From positions 1 to 14,079 of the forward strand of contig CALGLS010000517.1 in NCBI GenBank assembly GCA_937959375.1: a stretch of 14,079 nt of DNA, written 5' to 3'. A program made the position numbers and the translations under genes. The notes beneath the pieces were generated by a model. It ran no database searches, had not been told where the DNA came from, and worked only from the letters and a program-made list of their open reading frames with translations. Positions 1-7,520 of the stretch are shown piece by piece. This DNA comes from an uncultured Saprospiraceae bacterium (GTDB taxonomy: Bacteria > Bacteroidota > Bacteroidia > Chitinophagales > Saprospiraceae). How positions within the stretch are numbered: position 1 is the stretch's first letter; the number at the start of each line of letters is the position of its first letter.

Positions 1-963
1 TTTCTGTTTGCCTGCAAGAACGAAAAGCCAAAAACAGATGTCGCCGAACTAGATCCGGTGATCGACGAAGATACTACCCTTGAGAAGGCAGCCCTTGCCG
101 ATGTTAAATCTTACCATAAAAGTAATTCACAAAAAGTTATCACTGGATTTCATTCACCGGAGAGTGTGGCCACAGACGGAGCGTCTTTTTTTGTTTCAAA
201 CGTGGGACGGGAGCTCATGCCGAGTGAAAAAGACAAAGATGGTTTTATTAGTAAACTAGATGCCAATGGAGAGGTGCTAGACCTGAAGTGGATTGATAAT
301 CTAGATGCTCCTAAAGGAATGGCTATTTTGAATGGTGCGATCTATGTTGCAGATGTTGATAAGGTGAAAGGCTATGACCTGCTAAGCCAAAAGAAAATAT
401 TAGAACTTGACTTTAGTCGCTATGGAACGGTCTTTTTAAATGACCTGACCATTAAAAACAATCAATATTTATTGGTCTCCGCGACAGACATCGGTTATGT
501 TTTTGAAATAGATACTTATGGTGAAGGAAGCTACGAGATCTTTGAAATATATGGAGATATGACTGGGGTCAATGGCTTGCATTATGATGCAAAATCAAAT
601 CGTCTTTTGATGTGTGGATTTGGAATAGAAGGAGAACCTGTAGGCGTAGTTATGGAAGCTGATCTAGCTCAAGAGCATGTCAAACAGAAAGAGGTAATGC
701 CGTATCAAGGTTACTTGGATGGGCTACAATTAGTGGATGACAAATACATTCTGTTTTCAGATTGGAAAGATTTTGAAAAGGGGGGGCAACTCATGATCTA
801 CGATATAGAAAATAAAATTACGCAAGTAGCCTTGAAAGACACATTGCTAGGACCTGCAGATTTTTATTATGTGGAAGAAAGCGGAATGCTGTGGCTGCCA
901 GTGATGGCAGAGAATGAGTTGATTATTACGCGCCTTGATTTGGAAGAGGTTTTAAAAAATTGA
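1..963 (+). CDS. SMP-30/gluconolactonase-like beta-propeller lipoprotein (5' end outside window)
   Basis: The reading frame is open from base 1, so the gene begins upstream of the window; a GTG at 58 is an internal codon, not the start. The first codons read F-L-F-A-C, then K-N-E-K: a lipobox (L-F-A-C) with the lipidated cysteine at 13-15, so the mature protein should be a membrane-anchored lipoprotein of about 316 residues. The body has propeller-like blades, for example LDAPKGMAILNGAIYVAD (311-364), which resembles the conserved strand-turn of SMP-30/NHL-type six-bladed propellers, followed by FLNDLTI and a GYVFEID blade. Family members bind or hydrolyse lactones, but many bacterial lipoprotein homologues have no known substrate, and I cannot identify the metal ligands confidently. 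No gene follows closely; a terminator lies about 185 bases downstream. The lipoprotein call is strong, the enzymatic role open. Confidence 0.8.
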   Translation, partial: FLFACKNEKPKTDVAELDPVIDEDTTLEKAALADVKSYHKSNSQKVITGFHSPESVATDGASFFVSNVGRELMPSEKDKDGFISKLDANGEVLDLKWIDNLDAPKGMAILNGAIYVADVDKVKGYDLLSQKKILELDFSRYGTVFLNDLTIKNNQYLLVSATDIGYVFEIDTYGEGSYEIFEIYGDMTGVNGLHYDAKSNRLLMCGFGIEGEPVGVVMEADLAQEHVKQKEVMPYQGYLDGLQLVDDKYILFSDWKDFEKGGQLMIYDIENKITQVALKDTLLGPADFYYVEESGMLWLPVMAENELIITRLDLEEVLKN

Positions 964-1145
964 TGATCTTGGGAACTTATTCTCTACGAGTGTAGTTTGG
1001 TCTAATGTGTAAATTTTCTACACTAAAAAATATATACATTTTCATACAATGAAATTGACAACTTTAAAATATCAAACAAGCTATTTCTTTTTTGGATTCA
1101 ACACTGAATACCAGGAGTAGCGCTATGTATTGATATCACAGTCAT

Positions 1146-1182
1146 AAAAAAGCCTCTTGGATTTATTTCAAGAGGCTTTTTT
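1146..1182 (+). terminator. Intrinsic terminator, likely of the beta-propeller lipoprotein gene
   Basis: GCCTCTTG (1152-1159) pairs perfectly with CAAGAGGC (1169-1176) around a 9-base loop. Six A's (1146-1151) precede the stem and at least six T's (1177-1183) follow it, so the stem can extend by A-T pairs and the element could work in both directions. It lies only 30 bases before the ATG of the RNA-ligase-like gene. The remainder of the 964-1212 gap shows no gene. Confidence 0.82.
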
Positions 1183-1212
1183 TATTTTACATGTTTAAAT
1201 TATTTTACCATC

Positions 1213-1779
1213 ATGAAGAAAATTTTAACGATCTACGATCGAAACTGGGAAGGCAATAGAAAAGTCAACGAAAAATTAATAGTAGATTTTAAATTTGAAG
1301 AAGCTATTGCTACAGAAAAATTAGATGGGATGAACATCCGACTCACCATTCGAAGTGGTACAGTTGTTCGAGTTGAAAAACGAAGAAACCCTTCTAAAAT
1401 TCAAAAGCATCAAGGCATCATTAATCCTTGGTACGTAGATGCTGTCGAATCGGATTCTAGAGATAAATGGATTTTCGATGCAGTCAAAAACACCGATCTT
1501 ACTAAAGTGAAAGATGGTGAATGGTCAGCAGAAGTTATTGGGAAAAACATCCAAGGCAATCCGTTAAATCTCGAAAAAAATGAAGTTTTTCTTTTCTCTC
1601 TTCCTGATTGGAAGGCAAAGATTACTTTAGAAAACGTACCTGCTACTTTTGATGATTTGCGAGCATATCTCGTAGCTCAAAAAAGTAAAATTGGAAACGA
1701 TGCGCCAATCGAAGGCATCGTCTGGCACCACCCAGATGGTAGCATGGTCAAAATTAAACGAAAAGATTTCGACCTTTGA
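1213..1779 (+). CDS. RNA ligase-type nucleotidyltransferase, DUF5565/RLIG1-like
   Basis: This 188-residue protein has the covalent nucleotidyltransferase motifs in order. Motif I is E-K-L-D-G with the predicted adenylated Lys36; GEWSAEVIG (102-110) resembles motif III/IIIa; EGIV (167-170) is motif IV; KIKRKDF (180-186) is motif V. Family features also visible are the opening YDRNWEGNRKVN, RVEKRRNP (53-60) and NPWYVDA (71-77). The overall pattern matches my recollection of the DUF5565 family, which includes the vertebrate 5'-3' RNA ligase RLIG1 (C12orf29). The expected reaction is ATP-dependent joining of a 5'-phosphate to a 3'-hydroxyl RNA end. It is compact, with the core nucleotidyltransferase only and no C-terminal OB or helical domain. 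It has no signal peptide, so it should be cytosolic. No RNA-repair partner (kinase/phosphatase, RtcB, anticodon nuclease) lies next to it. The start is the first ATG in frame; no Shine-Dalgarno is evident. Confidence 0.82.
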   Translation: MKKILTIYDRNWEGNRKVNEKLIVDFKFEEAIATEKLDGMNIRLTIRSGTVVRVEKRRNPSKIQKHQGIINPWYVDAVESDSRDKWIFDAVKNTDLTKVKDGEWSAEVIGKNIQGNPLNLEKNEVFLFSLPDWKAKITLENVPATFDDLRAYLVAQKSKIGNDAPIEGIVWHHPDGSMVKIKRKDFDL

Positions 1780-1802
1780 AGGACACTGAAGTCCAGTTAC
1801 AT

Positions 1803-1837
1803 AATGCCCGTTACGACTTGTTTGTATCGGGCATTTG
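1803..1837 (+). terminator. Probable terminator of the RNA-ligase-like gene
   Basis: AATGCCCG (1803-1810) pairs with CGGGCATT (1828-1835), and TAC/GTA can pair inside the loop. The T tract is short (TTTG), so the terminator is weak or moderate. It lies 24 bases after the ligase stop codon. Confidence 0.55.
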
Positions 1838-1888
1838 TAATTTAATTTGTTGAAGCTCTGGTCCTAGAGTTATTCCAATTTGAAAAAC

Positions 1889-1896
1889 TATCTTTG
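1889..1896 (+). promoter_or_regulatory. Candidate Bacteroidota -7 promoter element (TATCTTTG)
   Basis: TATCTTTG is an exact match to the TAnnTTTG -7 consensus of Bacteroidota housekeeping promoters. Transcription would begin near 1903, leaving a leader of about 79 bases before the NTF2-like start. I do not see a clear TTTG -33 box at the right distance, so the call rests on the -7 element and its position between a terminator and a gene. Confidence 0.45.
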
Positions 1897-1981
1897 TAGT
1901 ACAGAAAAGAAATAAATCACCATTTGTATTCTCCAAAAGGAATACATCAATAAACTAAGACATCATCCTAAGTCACGAAAA

Positions 1982-2323
1982 ATGAAATCACCAGAACAAA
2001 TCGTCCAACAGCAACTAGACTACTACAACAGTCGCAACATGGAAGGCTACATTTCCCTATTCGCTGACGACGTAAAATTCTACAACTACGCCACCAATGA
2101 ACTTACCATCGATGGAGTAGAAGCCTGCCAATCCGTTTACAAAAACCTGTTTGATCAATCACCTAATCTAAAATCCACGATCACTAAGCGTATCACTTTT
2201 GGTAACATCGTAATTGATCACGAAAGTATTACCGGTCGAATGGGAATAGATGCGTCTTTGGAATTGGTACTCATTTTTGAAATAGAAAACGAAAAGATTT
2301 GCAAGGTAACCGTGATTAAGTAA
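1982..2323 (+). CDS. NTF2/SnoaL-like fold protein
   Basis: This short 113-residue cytosolic protein has the typical start of the NTF2-like superfamily: an N-terminal helix (EQIVQQQLDYYNSRNMEGYISLF) leading into ADDVKFYN, then alternating strands ending in LVLIFEIENEKICKVTVI. The pattern 'YN.RN.EGY..LFADDV' is common in SnoaL-like polyketide cyclase and steroid-delta-isomerase relatives. These folds form a cone-shaped pocket used for small-ligand chemistry or binding, but the family is very diverse and no specific substrate can be inferred here. The length is normal for a single-domain member. It appears monocistronic, preceded by a candidate promoter and followed by a dyad and a long inverted repeat. 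Confidence 0.72.
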   Translation: MKSPEQIVQQQLDYYNSRNMEGYISLFADDVKFYNYATNELTIDGVEACQSVYKNLFDQSPNLKSTITKRITFGNIVIDHESITGRMGIDASLELVLIFEIENEKICKVTVIK

Positions 2324-2338
2324 ATCTAATATAATCCC

Positions 2339-2358
2339 ATTTGGAATCTATTCCAAAT
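2339..2358. promoter_or_regulatory. Perfect 9-bp dyad, possible operator
   Basis: ATTTGGAAT (2339-2347) and ATTCCAAAT (2350-2358) form a perfect inverted repeat separated by CT, 16 bases after the NTF2-like stop codon and about 180 bases before the first permease. The two-base spacer is too tight for a normal RNA hairpin loop and no T tract follows, so a protein-binding site in DNA is more likely than a terminator. No regulator gene is nearby. Confidence 0.35.
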
Positions 2359-2423
2359 TCTCGTATTATTGAATATCATTTAAGGCAAGTAATGCCAACT
2401 CTCTTCTCGCTCACTAGTAGATG

Positions 2424-2521
2424 AAAAAAAGACGGAAGACCGAAGACGGAAATTTCCCGCGACCGTGTATTACGTTAGAGGGAAACTTCGGTCTTCCGTC
2501 TCCCGTCTTCGGACTTTTTTT
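2424..2521 (+). repeat. Long heptamer-built inverted repeat with T tract (terminator or attenuator)
   Basis: The left arm holds three tandem heptamers of the form GAC(G/C)GAA (2431-2451). The right arm holds four reverse-complement-type heptamers: TTCGGTC, TTCCGTC, TCCCGTC and TTCGGAC (2487-2514). A 15-bp perfect stem joins 2431-2445 to 2486-2500, extended inside by TTTCCC (2453-2458) with GGGAAA (2480-2485). Flanking A7 (2424-2430) and T7 (2515-2521) also match. A second pairing, CCGAAGACGG (2440-2449) with CCGTCTTCGG (2503-2512), competes with the first. The T tract makes it a plausible terminator for the NTF2-like gene. It ends only 20 bases before the permease ATG, so it could instead act as an attenuator. 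Confidence 0.7.
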
Positions 2522-2541
2522 ATTTATTAAAAAAGAGCACC

Positions 2542-4986
2542 ATGCAAAATCAATTCAAAATTGCGTTCCGCAACTTAAAGAAAAATAAAAGCTTTTCTCT
2601 AATCAACATTTTTGGACTTTCCCTCGGAATGGCTTGCTGTTTTCTGACCATTCTCTATTGTTGGCATGAATTCAACTATGATGACTTTTACAAAGATGGC
2701 GACCAACTTTATCGAGTAGAGTATACCATCAATCGAGGTGAGGCTAGAAGAATGGGGCGGATTCCTCCAACGATTGGACCTTTGCTGGTTGATAACTTTC
2801 CAGAGATAGAAGCGGTGAGTCGTTTTTATCCAAGAGAACTAAGTGTTGAGTTGCCAGAGCGTCAACGACAATTTGAAATGGAGGATGTGTTTTTTGTTGA
2901 CTCTACGGTGGTTGATCTTTTTGAATTTGACTTTTTGCATGGCAATGCTAACACGGCACTGCATCGTCCGGAAGCTGTAGTAATTACAGATGTAACTGCG
3001 AAAAAAATATTTGGTAAAACCGATGTACTTGGTGAAAGTCTACGACTGGCAGGGGAGGATGGATATCGCATATCAGGAGTGGTGAAAGCTTGGCCAGATA
3101 ATTCGCATCTAGCCTTTACTATTTTGCTGCCTTACGAAACTATGTTTAAAGTGGAGCCTCCACATGCACGTGAGAGTATTAAGAAGTTTACTGAAATGAA
3201 TTGGACGGCAACACATTCTTACACTTACGTGAAATTGAAACCCAATCAAGATCCCCAAAAAGTAGATGAACGCTTTGTTGTATTCATCGCAGAAAGAGGA
3301 AATGAACGCATGCGATCCATGCAAACTTTTACGCTTTTTCCAATAAACAAGATTCACCTTTATACAGATGCAGGTGGCCCCAAACATTCTGGCAACCTAA
3401 GTTATCTGTATTTGTTTTTTTCGATTGGCTTACTGACTTTGTTTATAGCTTGTATCAATTTCATCAATCTTTCTACGGCCAGTTCGATGACTCGTGCTAA
3501 GGAAGTTGGCGTACGAAAAGTGTTGGGGGCACAGCGTTCTGCTTTGATTGGTCAATTTCTTGGAGAGTCGATGTTGCTGAGTCTATTCTCCTTTTTGATT
3601 TCATTGTTGATTACCTTGTTGGCTTTGCCTTCGCTCAATAGTTTGACGGGAATTGAGATTCCGATTATGGCCCTATTTAATCCATTGCTGTTGCTTGTTT
3701 TTTTAGGCATCTTTTTATTGACAGGAATTTTGGCAGGTTTGTATCCCGCTTTTTTTGTGAGTCGATTTCAGCCAGCAAAAGTGTTGAAAGGTGTGGGCGG
3801 TGGAAGTTCAAAAGCTTGGAATCAATGGCTGCGAAAAGGTTTGATCACCTTGCAGTTTTTAGCAGCGATCGGTTTTATTGCTGGAGCCGTTACAATTTAT
3901 ATGCAAATTCAATTTTTGTCAAACCAACCTTTGGGTTTCAATCAAGACCTAGTCGTCAGCGTTCCTTTAGATAGCGGAAATAATCTCAACTCAGTACTAC
4001 GCCCCGGTGATGCTGGCCTTCGCAAGCGCATGAATACATTTGACGAAAGTCTACTAGAAAATCCAAAAATAAAAGCGGTGACGCAGTGCTCAAAATTACC
4101 TGGACTAGGTACGCTCTCGCGACATGTTGCTTCAGAGCAGGTGCCAGAAGATGAGAATATGACTTCCAAAGTTTTATCTGTTGATTACGATTTTTATGAA
4201 ACGTTTGAGTATGAACTATTGGCGGGTCGTGACTTTGATGTGTCTTTTGGAACGGATCACATTGATGCTTTCATTTTGAATGAAAAAGGAATTAAGCAAC
4301 TGGGATTTAAAGATGCAGCATCAGCGGTTGGTCAGCCGATGTCGATGGAAGGAAAAGAAGGTAAGATTATTGGCGTTGCAAAAGACTTCCATTTTGAAAA
4401 TCTGCGTGATGAGATACAGCCCTTGTTGATGGATGTGCGACCTGGAGCATTTGGCTTCTTTGCTATGCGCATTGAAAACTCAAATATCCGTGAGACTTTA
4501 AGTTTTGTAGAAAGCAAATGGAAAACAGCCTTTCCAGAAAAAGGATTTGAATATACTTTCCTTGATGAAAGCATTAGTGAAAGCTATGAACAAGAGCGAC
4601 GCTTGTCGAGTATCATTACTTACTTTGCGATGTTGGCCATCTTTATTGCTTGCTTTGGTTTGTTCGGATTAGCAGCGCTTTTGACGCAACAGCGATTCAA
4701 AGAAATTGGCATTCGAAAAGTGCTAGGGGCTTCTGTTCCACAAATTTTACAATTGATATCTAAAGACTTTATTAAGTTGATTGGCTTGGCTATGTTATTG
4801 GCTACGCCGCTGTGTTGGTATTTTTTATCAGATTGGTTGACGGGCTTTGCATACCGAATTGAGTTTCCTTGGTGGGCGACTTTGGTGAGTGGATTGGCTG
4901 TGATGATTTTGGCATTTTTTACGATAAGTGCGCAGTCGGTGAAGGCTGCTTTGTCGAATCCGGTGGACGCTATTCGGGATGAGTGA
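2542..4986 (+). CDS. FtsX/MacB-type ABC transporter permease (paralogue 1)
   Basis: This 814-residue inner-membrane protein is built as two FtsX/MacB repeats. The first has a cytosolic N-terminus and TM1 (about 19-41), a large periplasmic MacB-PCD-like domain (about 45-285), and TM2-TM4 (about 286-310, 341-365, 380-404). The second has a TM near 434-457, a periplasmic domain, then three C-terminal TMs (about 693-714, 744-764, 778-796). The cytosolic coupling segment after the first TM of each bundle is duplicated: KEVGVRKVLGA (320-330) and KEIGIRKVLGA (about 720-730). The family uses a separate ATPase for mechanotransmission across the envelope (MacB, LolCE, FtsX), moving peptides, lipids or antibiotics. 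No ATPase or HlyD/TolC partner is encoded here, so it must recruit one from elsewhere. The substrate is unknown. Full length and intact. Confidence 0.93.
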   Translation: MQNQFKIAFRNLKKNKSFSLINIFGLSLGMACCFLTILYCWHEFNYDDFYKDGDQLYRVEYTINRGEARRMGRIPPTIGPLLVDNFPEIEAVSRFYPRELSVELPERQRQFEMEDVFFVDSTVVDLFEFDFLHGNANTALHRPEAVVITDVTAKKIFGKTDVLGESLRLAGEDGYRISGVVKAWPDNSHLAFTILLPYETMFKVEPPHARESIKKFTEMNWTATHSYTYVKLKPNQDPQKVDERFVVFIAERGNERMRSMQTFTLFPINKIHLYTDAGGPKHSGNLSYLYLFFSIGLLTLFIACINFINLSTASSMTRAKEVGVRKVLGAQRSALIGQFLGESMLLSLFSFLISLLITLLALPSLNSLTGIEIPIMALFNPLLLLVFLGIFLLTGILAGLYPAFFVSRFQPAKVLKGVGGGSSKAWNQWLRKGLITLQFLAAIGFIAGAVTIYMQIQFLSNQPLGFNQDLVVSVPLDSGNNLNSVLRPGDAGLRKRMNTFDESLLENPKIKAVTQCSKLPGLGTLSRHVASEQVPEDENMTSKVLSVDYDFYETFEYELLAGRDFDVSFGTDHIDAFILNEKGIKQLGFKDAASAVGQPMSMEGKEGKIIGVAKDFHFENLRDEIQPLLMDVRPGAFGFFAMRIENSNIRETLSFVESKWKTAFPEKGFEYTFLDESISESYEQERRLSSIITYFAMLAIFIACFGLFGLAALLTQQRFKEIGIRKVLGASVPQILQLISKDFIKLIGLAMLLATPLCWYFLSDWLTGFAYRIEFPWWATLVSGLAVMILAFFTISAQSVKAALSNPVDAIRDE

Positions 4987-5007
4987 ATGTCCATTGCTGT
5001 ACACCCA

Positions 5008-5025
5008 CTGTCCAAATTCGGACAG
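5008..5025. promoter_or_regulatory. Candidate activator-binding dyad upstream of permease 2
   Basis: CTGTCC (5008-5013) and GGACAG (5020-5025) form an inverted repeat around AAATTC, giving an 18-bp near-palindrome with a single mismatched pair. It lies about 65-80 bases upstream of a sigma-54-like site. That is the usual distance and form for a bacterial enhancer-binding-protein site. The role is inferred from geometry only. Confidence 0.4.
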
Positions 5026-5086
5026 AATATGAAAGCTAAATATAAATGAAATTTTATATCCAACTGGTAATCAATGCTTTGGGTAA

Positions 5087-5103
5087 TTGGCATGCACATT
5101 GAG
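5087..5103 (+). promoter_or_regulatory. Candidate sigma-54 (RpoN) promoter of permease 2
   Basis: TTGGCATGCACATTGAG matches the -24/-12 consensus TTGGCACG-N4-TTGCA except at three positions, with the GG (5089-5090) ten bases from the -12 dinucleotide, which is GA rather than GC. An overlapping register has an exact GG-N10-GC (5082-5083 and 5094-5095) but a poorer -24 box. No TAnnTTTG element is visible in 4987-5147. Transcription would start near 5113, about 35 bases before the ATG. Confidence 0.38.
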
Positions 5104-5147
5104 TCTTTAAGTTAGTGTATTCGTTCACCATTTAAACCTCTAAGATC

Positions 5148-7520
5148 ATGTGGCGACATAACCTAATGCTGATTCTACGAACATTCAAAAGAAACAAAAC
5201 CTCATTTTTCATTAACCTTATTGGTTTGTCAACGGGACTTGCCTGCACATTGCTGATTTATATCTGGGTGATGGATGAGCTTGGAGTGGACAAATTTCAT
5301 GAGAAGGATGCTAATCTGTATCAGGTAGTTCAAAACTTTGATAGGAAGAGAGGAATGACAACTAGGCCAATTACGCCGGCTTATTTTGGTAAAATGATAC
5401 AAGAGGAAATACCTGAAGTAGAATATGCAACTGCTATTAATCACGAATATAATTTTACTGATGATGGAATCCTTAGTGTAGGAACAAAAGAGGTAAAAGC
5501 AAAACCACTATTTGCAAGTAAAGAATATTTCAATGTTTTTTCATTCCCTTTGTTGGAAGGCGATAAGCATCAGGTTTTAAATGATAAGGGGTCGCTTGTT
5601 ATTTCAGAACGGTTGGCTAAGACTATTTTTGGATCAACTAAAAGTAGCATTGGTCAATTAATTAAATGGGAGCACGATGTTTTTGAGGGAGAGTATTTGG
5701 TCTCTGGAGTTTTTAAAAATGTACCAACAAACTCGACCTTGCAATTTGATGTGGTATTTAATTATGAATTAGCACTTGATCCATATGAAGAATCAAGAGA
5801 TTGGAGTTCTGATGCTGCCAGAACATTTGTTGTTTTGAAAGAAGGAGCTGATCTGGATTTGATTAATAAAAAAATGACCGACATCCTTCATTCCAAACCT
5901 TATCGCGGGATATGTTCAATATTTGTACAGCAATTTTCTTCGAGATATATGTATGGTGAATATGAGAATGGGAAAGTTGCTGGAGGTCGAATCGCTTACA
6001 TTAAGTTGTTTGGTCTAATTGCTATTTTCTTATTGATAATTGCCTGTGTCAATTTTATGAATCTCTCGACTGCTAGGGCTTCCACTCGGATGAAAGAAGT
6101 GGGTGTTCGAAAAACAACGGGCGCTTCGAGAGGAAGTTTAATTCGTCAGTTTTTGGGAGAATCTATTGTGATGGTAAGTATTTCTTCTCTGGTTGCTATT
6201 TCGCTAATTTATCTTTTTCTCCCTCAGTTTAATACGATTACGGAAAAGCAACTAAGCTTAAATATAGGAAAGGAAGCTTTACTTTCGATACTGGGTATTG
6301 TTTTATTGACAGGTATCATTGCAGGAAGTTATCCCGCCTTTTACCTCTCTAGTTTTAATCCGGCAAAGGTGCTAAAAGGGAAATTGGAATCATCATTTGG
6401 AGAAAAATGGATTAGGAAAGGATTGGTTGTTTTTCAATTTAGTTTGTCGGTTATTTTTGTTATTGGTTTTTTAATCATTAATCGACAAATTGATTTCATC
6501 CAAGAAAAACAACTGGGCTACGAGAAAAGTAATATTGTCAATTTTGTGAGCAAAGGTAAAGGAAGTACTGACATTAATTCTTTTATGTTGGAGTTAAAAA
6601 ATGTTCCAGGTGTGCTGCATGCTACCAATATTGAAGGTGGAAGTTTTATCGGAAATAAAAATTTTGGAACTGCACCAAAATGGGAAGGTGCTGACCCTAA
6701 TGTTCGTTTTCGTGTACCAAGGCCACATGTTGGTTATGATTATATAGAAACCCTTGGAGTTGAAATCAAAGAAGGAAGATCTTTCTCAAGAGAATACACA
6801 GATGAAGACTCTAAAGTTGTGGTTAACGAAGCAGCAGTAGCGTTGATGGGCTTGGAAAATCCATTAGGTAGCATTTTGAGACGTGGAGAAACGGAGTTAC
6901 AAATTATTGGAGTCGTCAAAGATTTTCACAACGAATCATTGCACAAAAAAATTAGCCCCACCTTTATTCGCTTTGTACCTGATGGTAGAAACATTATGGT
7001 AAAAATAAAGGAAGGAGATGAATTGGCAACGATTGAGCGATTAAAAAAGGCTTATGAAAATTTTCATAACGGATTTCCTTTTGAATTTTCTTTTTTGGAT
7101 GAAGACTACCAAAAAATGTATACCTCTGAAAATAGAATAGCTAGCTTGTCAAACTACTTTGCAGGTATTGCGATTATCGTTTCTTGCCTAGGCTTGTTTG
7201 GATTGGCCATGTTTACCACTGAACGTAGAAAAAAGGAAATTGGGATTAGAAAAGTTTTGGGTGCTTCGGTTCTTGGGATCGTTCGAATTCTAACTAGTGA
7301 TTTTACAAAGACAGTTGTTATAGCGATTTTAATCTCCTTGCCACTTAGCTATTGGGTCGCTAAGAATTGGCTAATGAGTTTTGCGTATGCTATAGGACTA
7401 AGTTGGACTATGTTTTTTGTTCCTGCTGTTGTAGTACTGGTGATTGCTTGGTGTACTGTTGGTGTGCAAACATTTAAGGCAGCTTTGGCAAACCCGGTTC
7501 ATTCATTGAAAGATGAGTAG
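5148..7520 (+). CDS. FtsX/MacB-type ABC transporter permease (paralogue 2)
   Basis: This 790-residue paralogue of the preceding permease has the same plan: an N-terminal TM (about 19-43), a MacB-like periplasmic domain, a three-TM bundle, a second TM-periplasmic unit, and a final three-TM bundle. The duplicated coupling motif appears as KEVGVRKTTGAS and KEIGIRKVLGAS. Both proteins also share a PAKVLKG segment between the halves and a C-terminus of the form AALANPV-x4-KDE / AALSNPV-x4-RDE. The two diverge widely in the periplasmic domains, so different substrates or partners are likely. The 161-base gap between them holds a dyad and a possible sigma-54 promoter, which argues for separate control rather than one operon. 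The last 47 bases overlap the convergent gene on the other strand. No ATPase is nearby. Confidence 0.93.
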   Translation: MWRHNLMLILRTFKRNKTSFFINLIGLSTGLACTLLIYIWVMDELGVDKFHEKDANLYQVVQNFDRKRGMTTRPITPAYFGKMIQEEIPEVEYATAINHEYNFTDDGILSVGTKEVKAKPLFASKEYFNVFSFPLLEGDKHQVLNDKGSLVISERLAKTIFGSTKSSIGQLIKWEHDVFEGEYLVSGVFKNVPTNSTLQFDVVFNYELALDPYEESRDWSSDAARTFVVLKEGADLDLINKKMTDILHSKPYRGICSIFVQQFSSRYMYGEYENGKVAGGRIAYIKLFGLIAIFLLIIACVNFMNLSTARASTRMKEVGVRKTTGASRGSLIRQFLGESIVMVSISSLVAISLIYLFLPQFNTITEKQLSLNIGKEALLSILGIVLLTGIIAGSYPAFYLSSFNPAKVLKGKLESSFGEKWIRKGLVVFQFSLSVIFVIGFLIINRQIDFIQEKQLGYEKSNIVNFVSKGKGSTDINSFMLELKNVPGVLHATNIEGGSFIGNKNFGTAPKWEGADPNVRFRVPRPHVGYDYIETLGVEIKEGRSFSREYTDEDSKVVVNEAAVALMGLENPLGSILRRGETELQIIGVVKDFHNESLHKKISPTFIRFVPDGRNIMVKIKEGDELATIERLKKAYENFHNGFPFEFSFLDEDYQKMYTSENRIASLSNYFAGIAIIVSCLGLFGLAMFTTERRKKEIGIRKVLGASVLGIVRILTSDFTKTVVIAILISLPLSYWVAKNWLMSFAYAIGLSWTMFFVPAVVVLVIAWCTVGVQTFKAALANPVHSLKDE

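Noticed and set aside
58..60. GTG as the start codon of the beta-propeller gene
   Set aside because: The frame is open upstream and encodes a lipobox cysteine at 13-15, so the true start is outside the window.
4620..5099. Minus-strand ORF of 159 codons
   Set aside because: It mostly mirrors the conserved C-terminus of permease 1 and has no recognisable domain.
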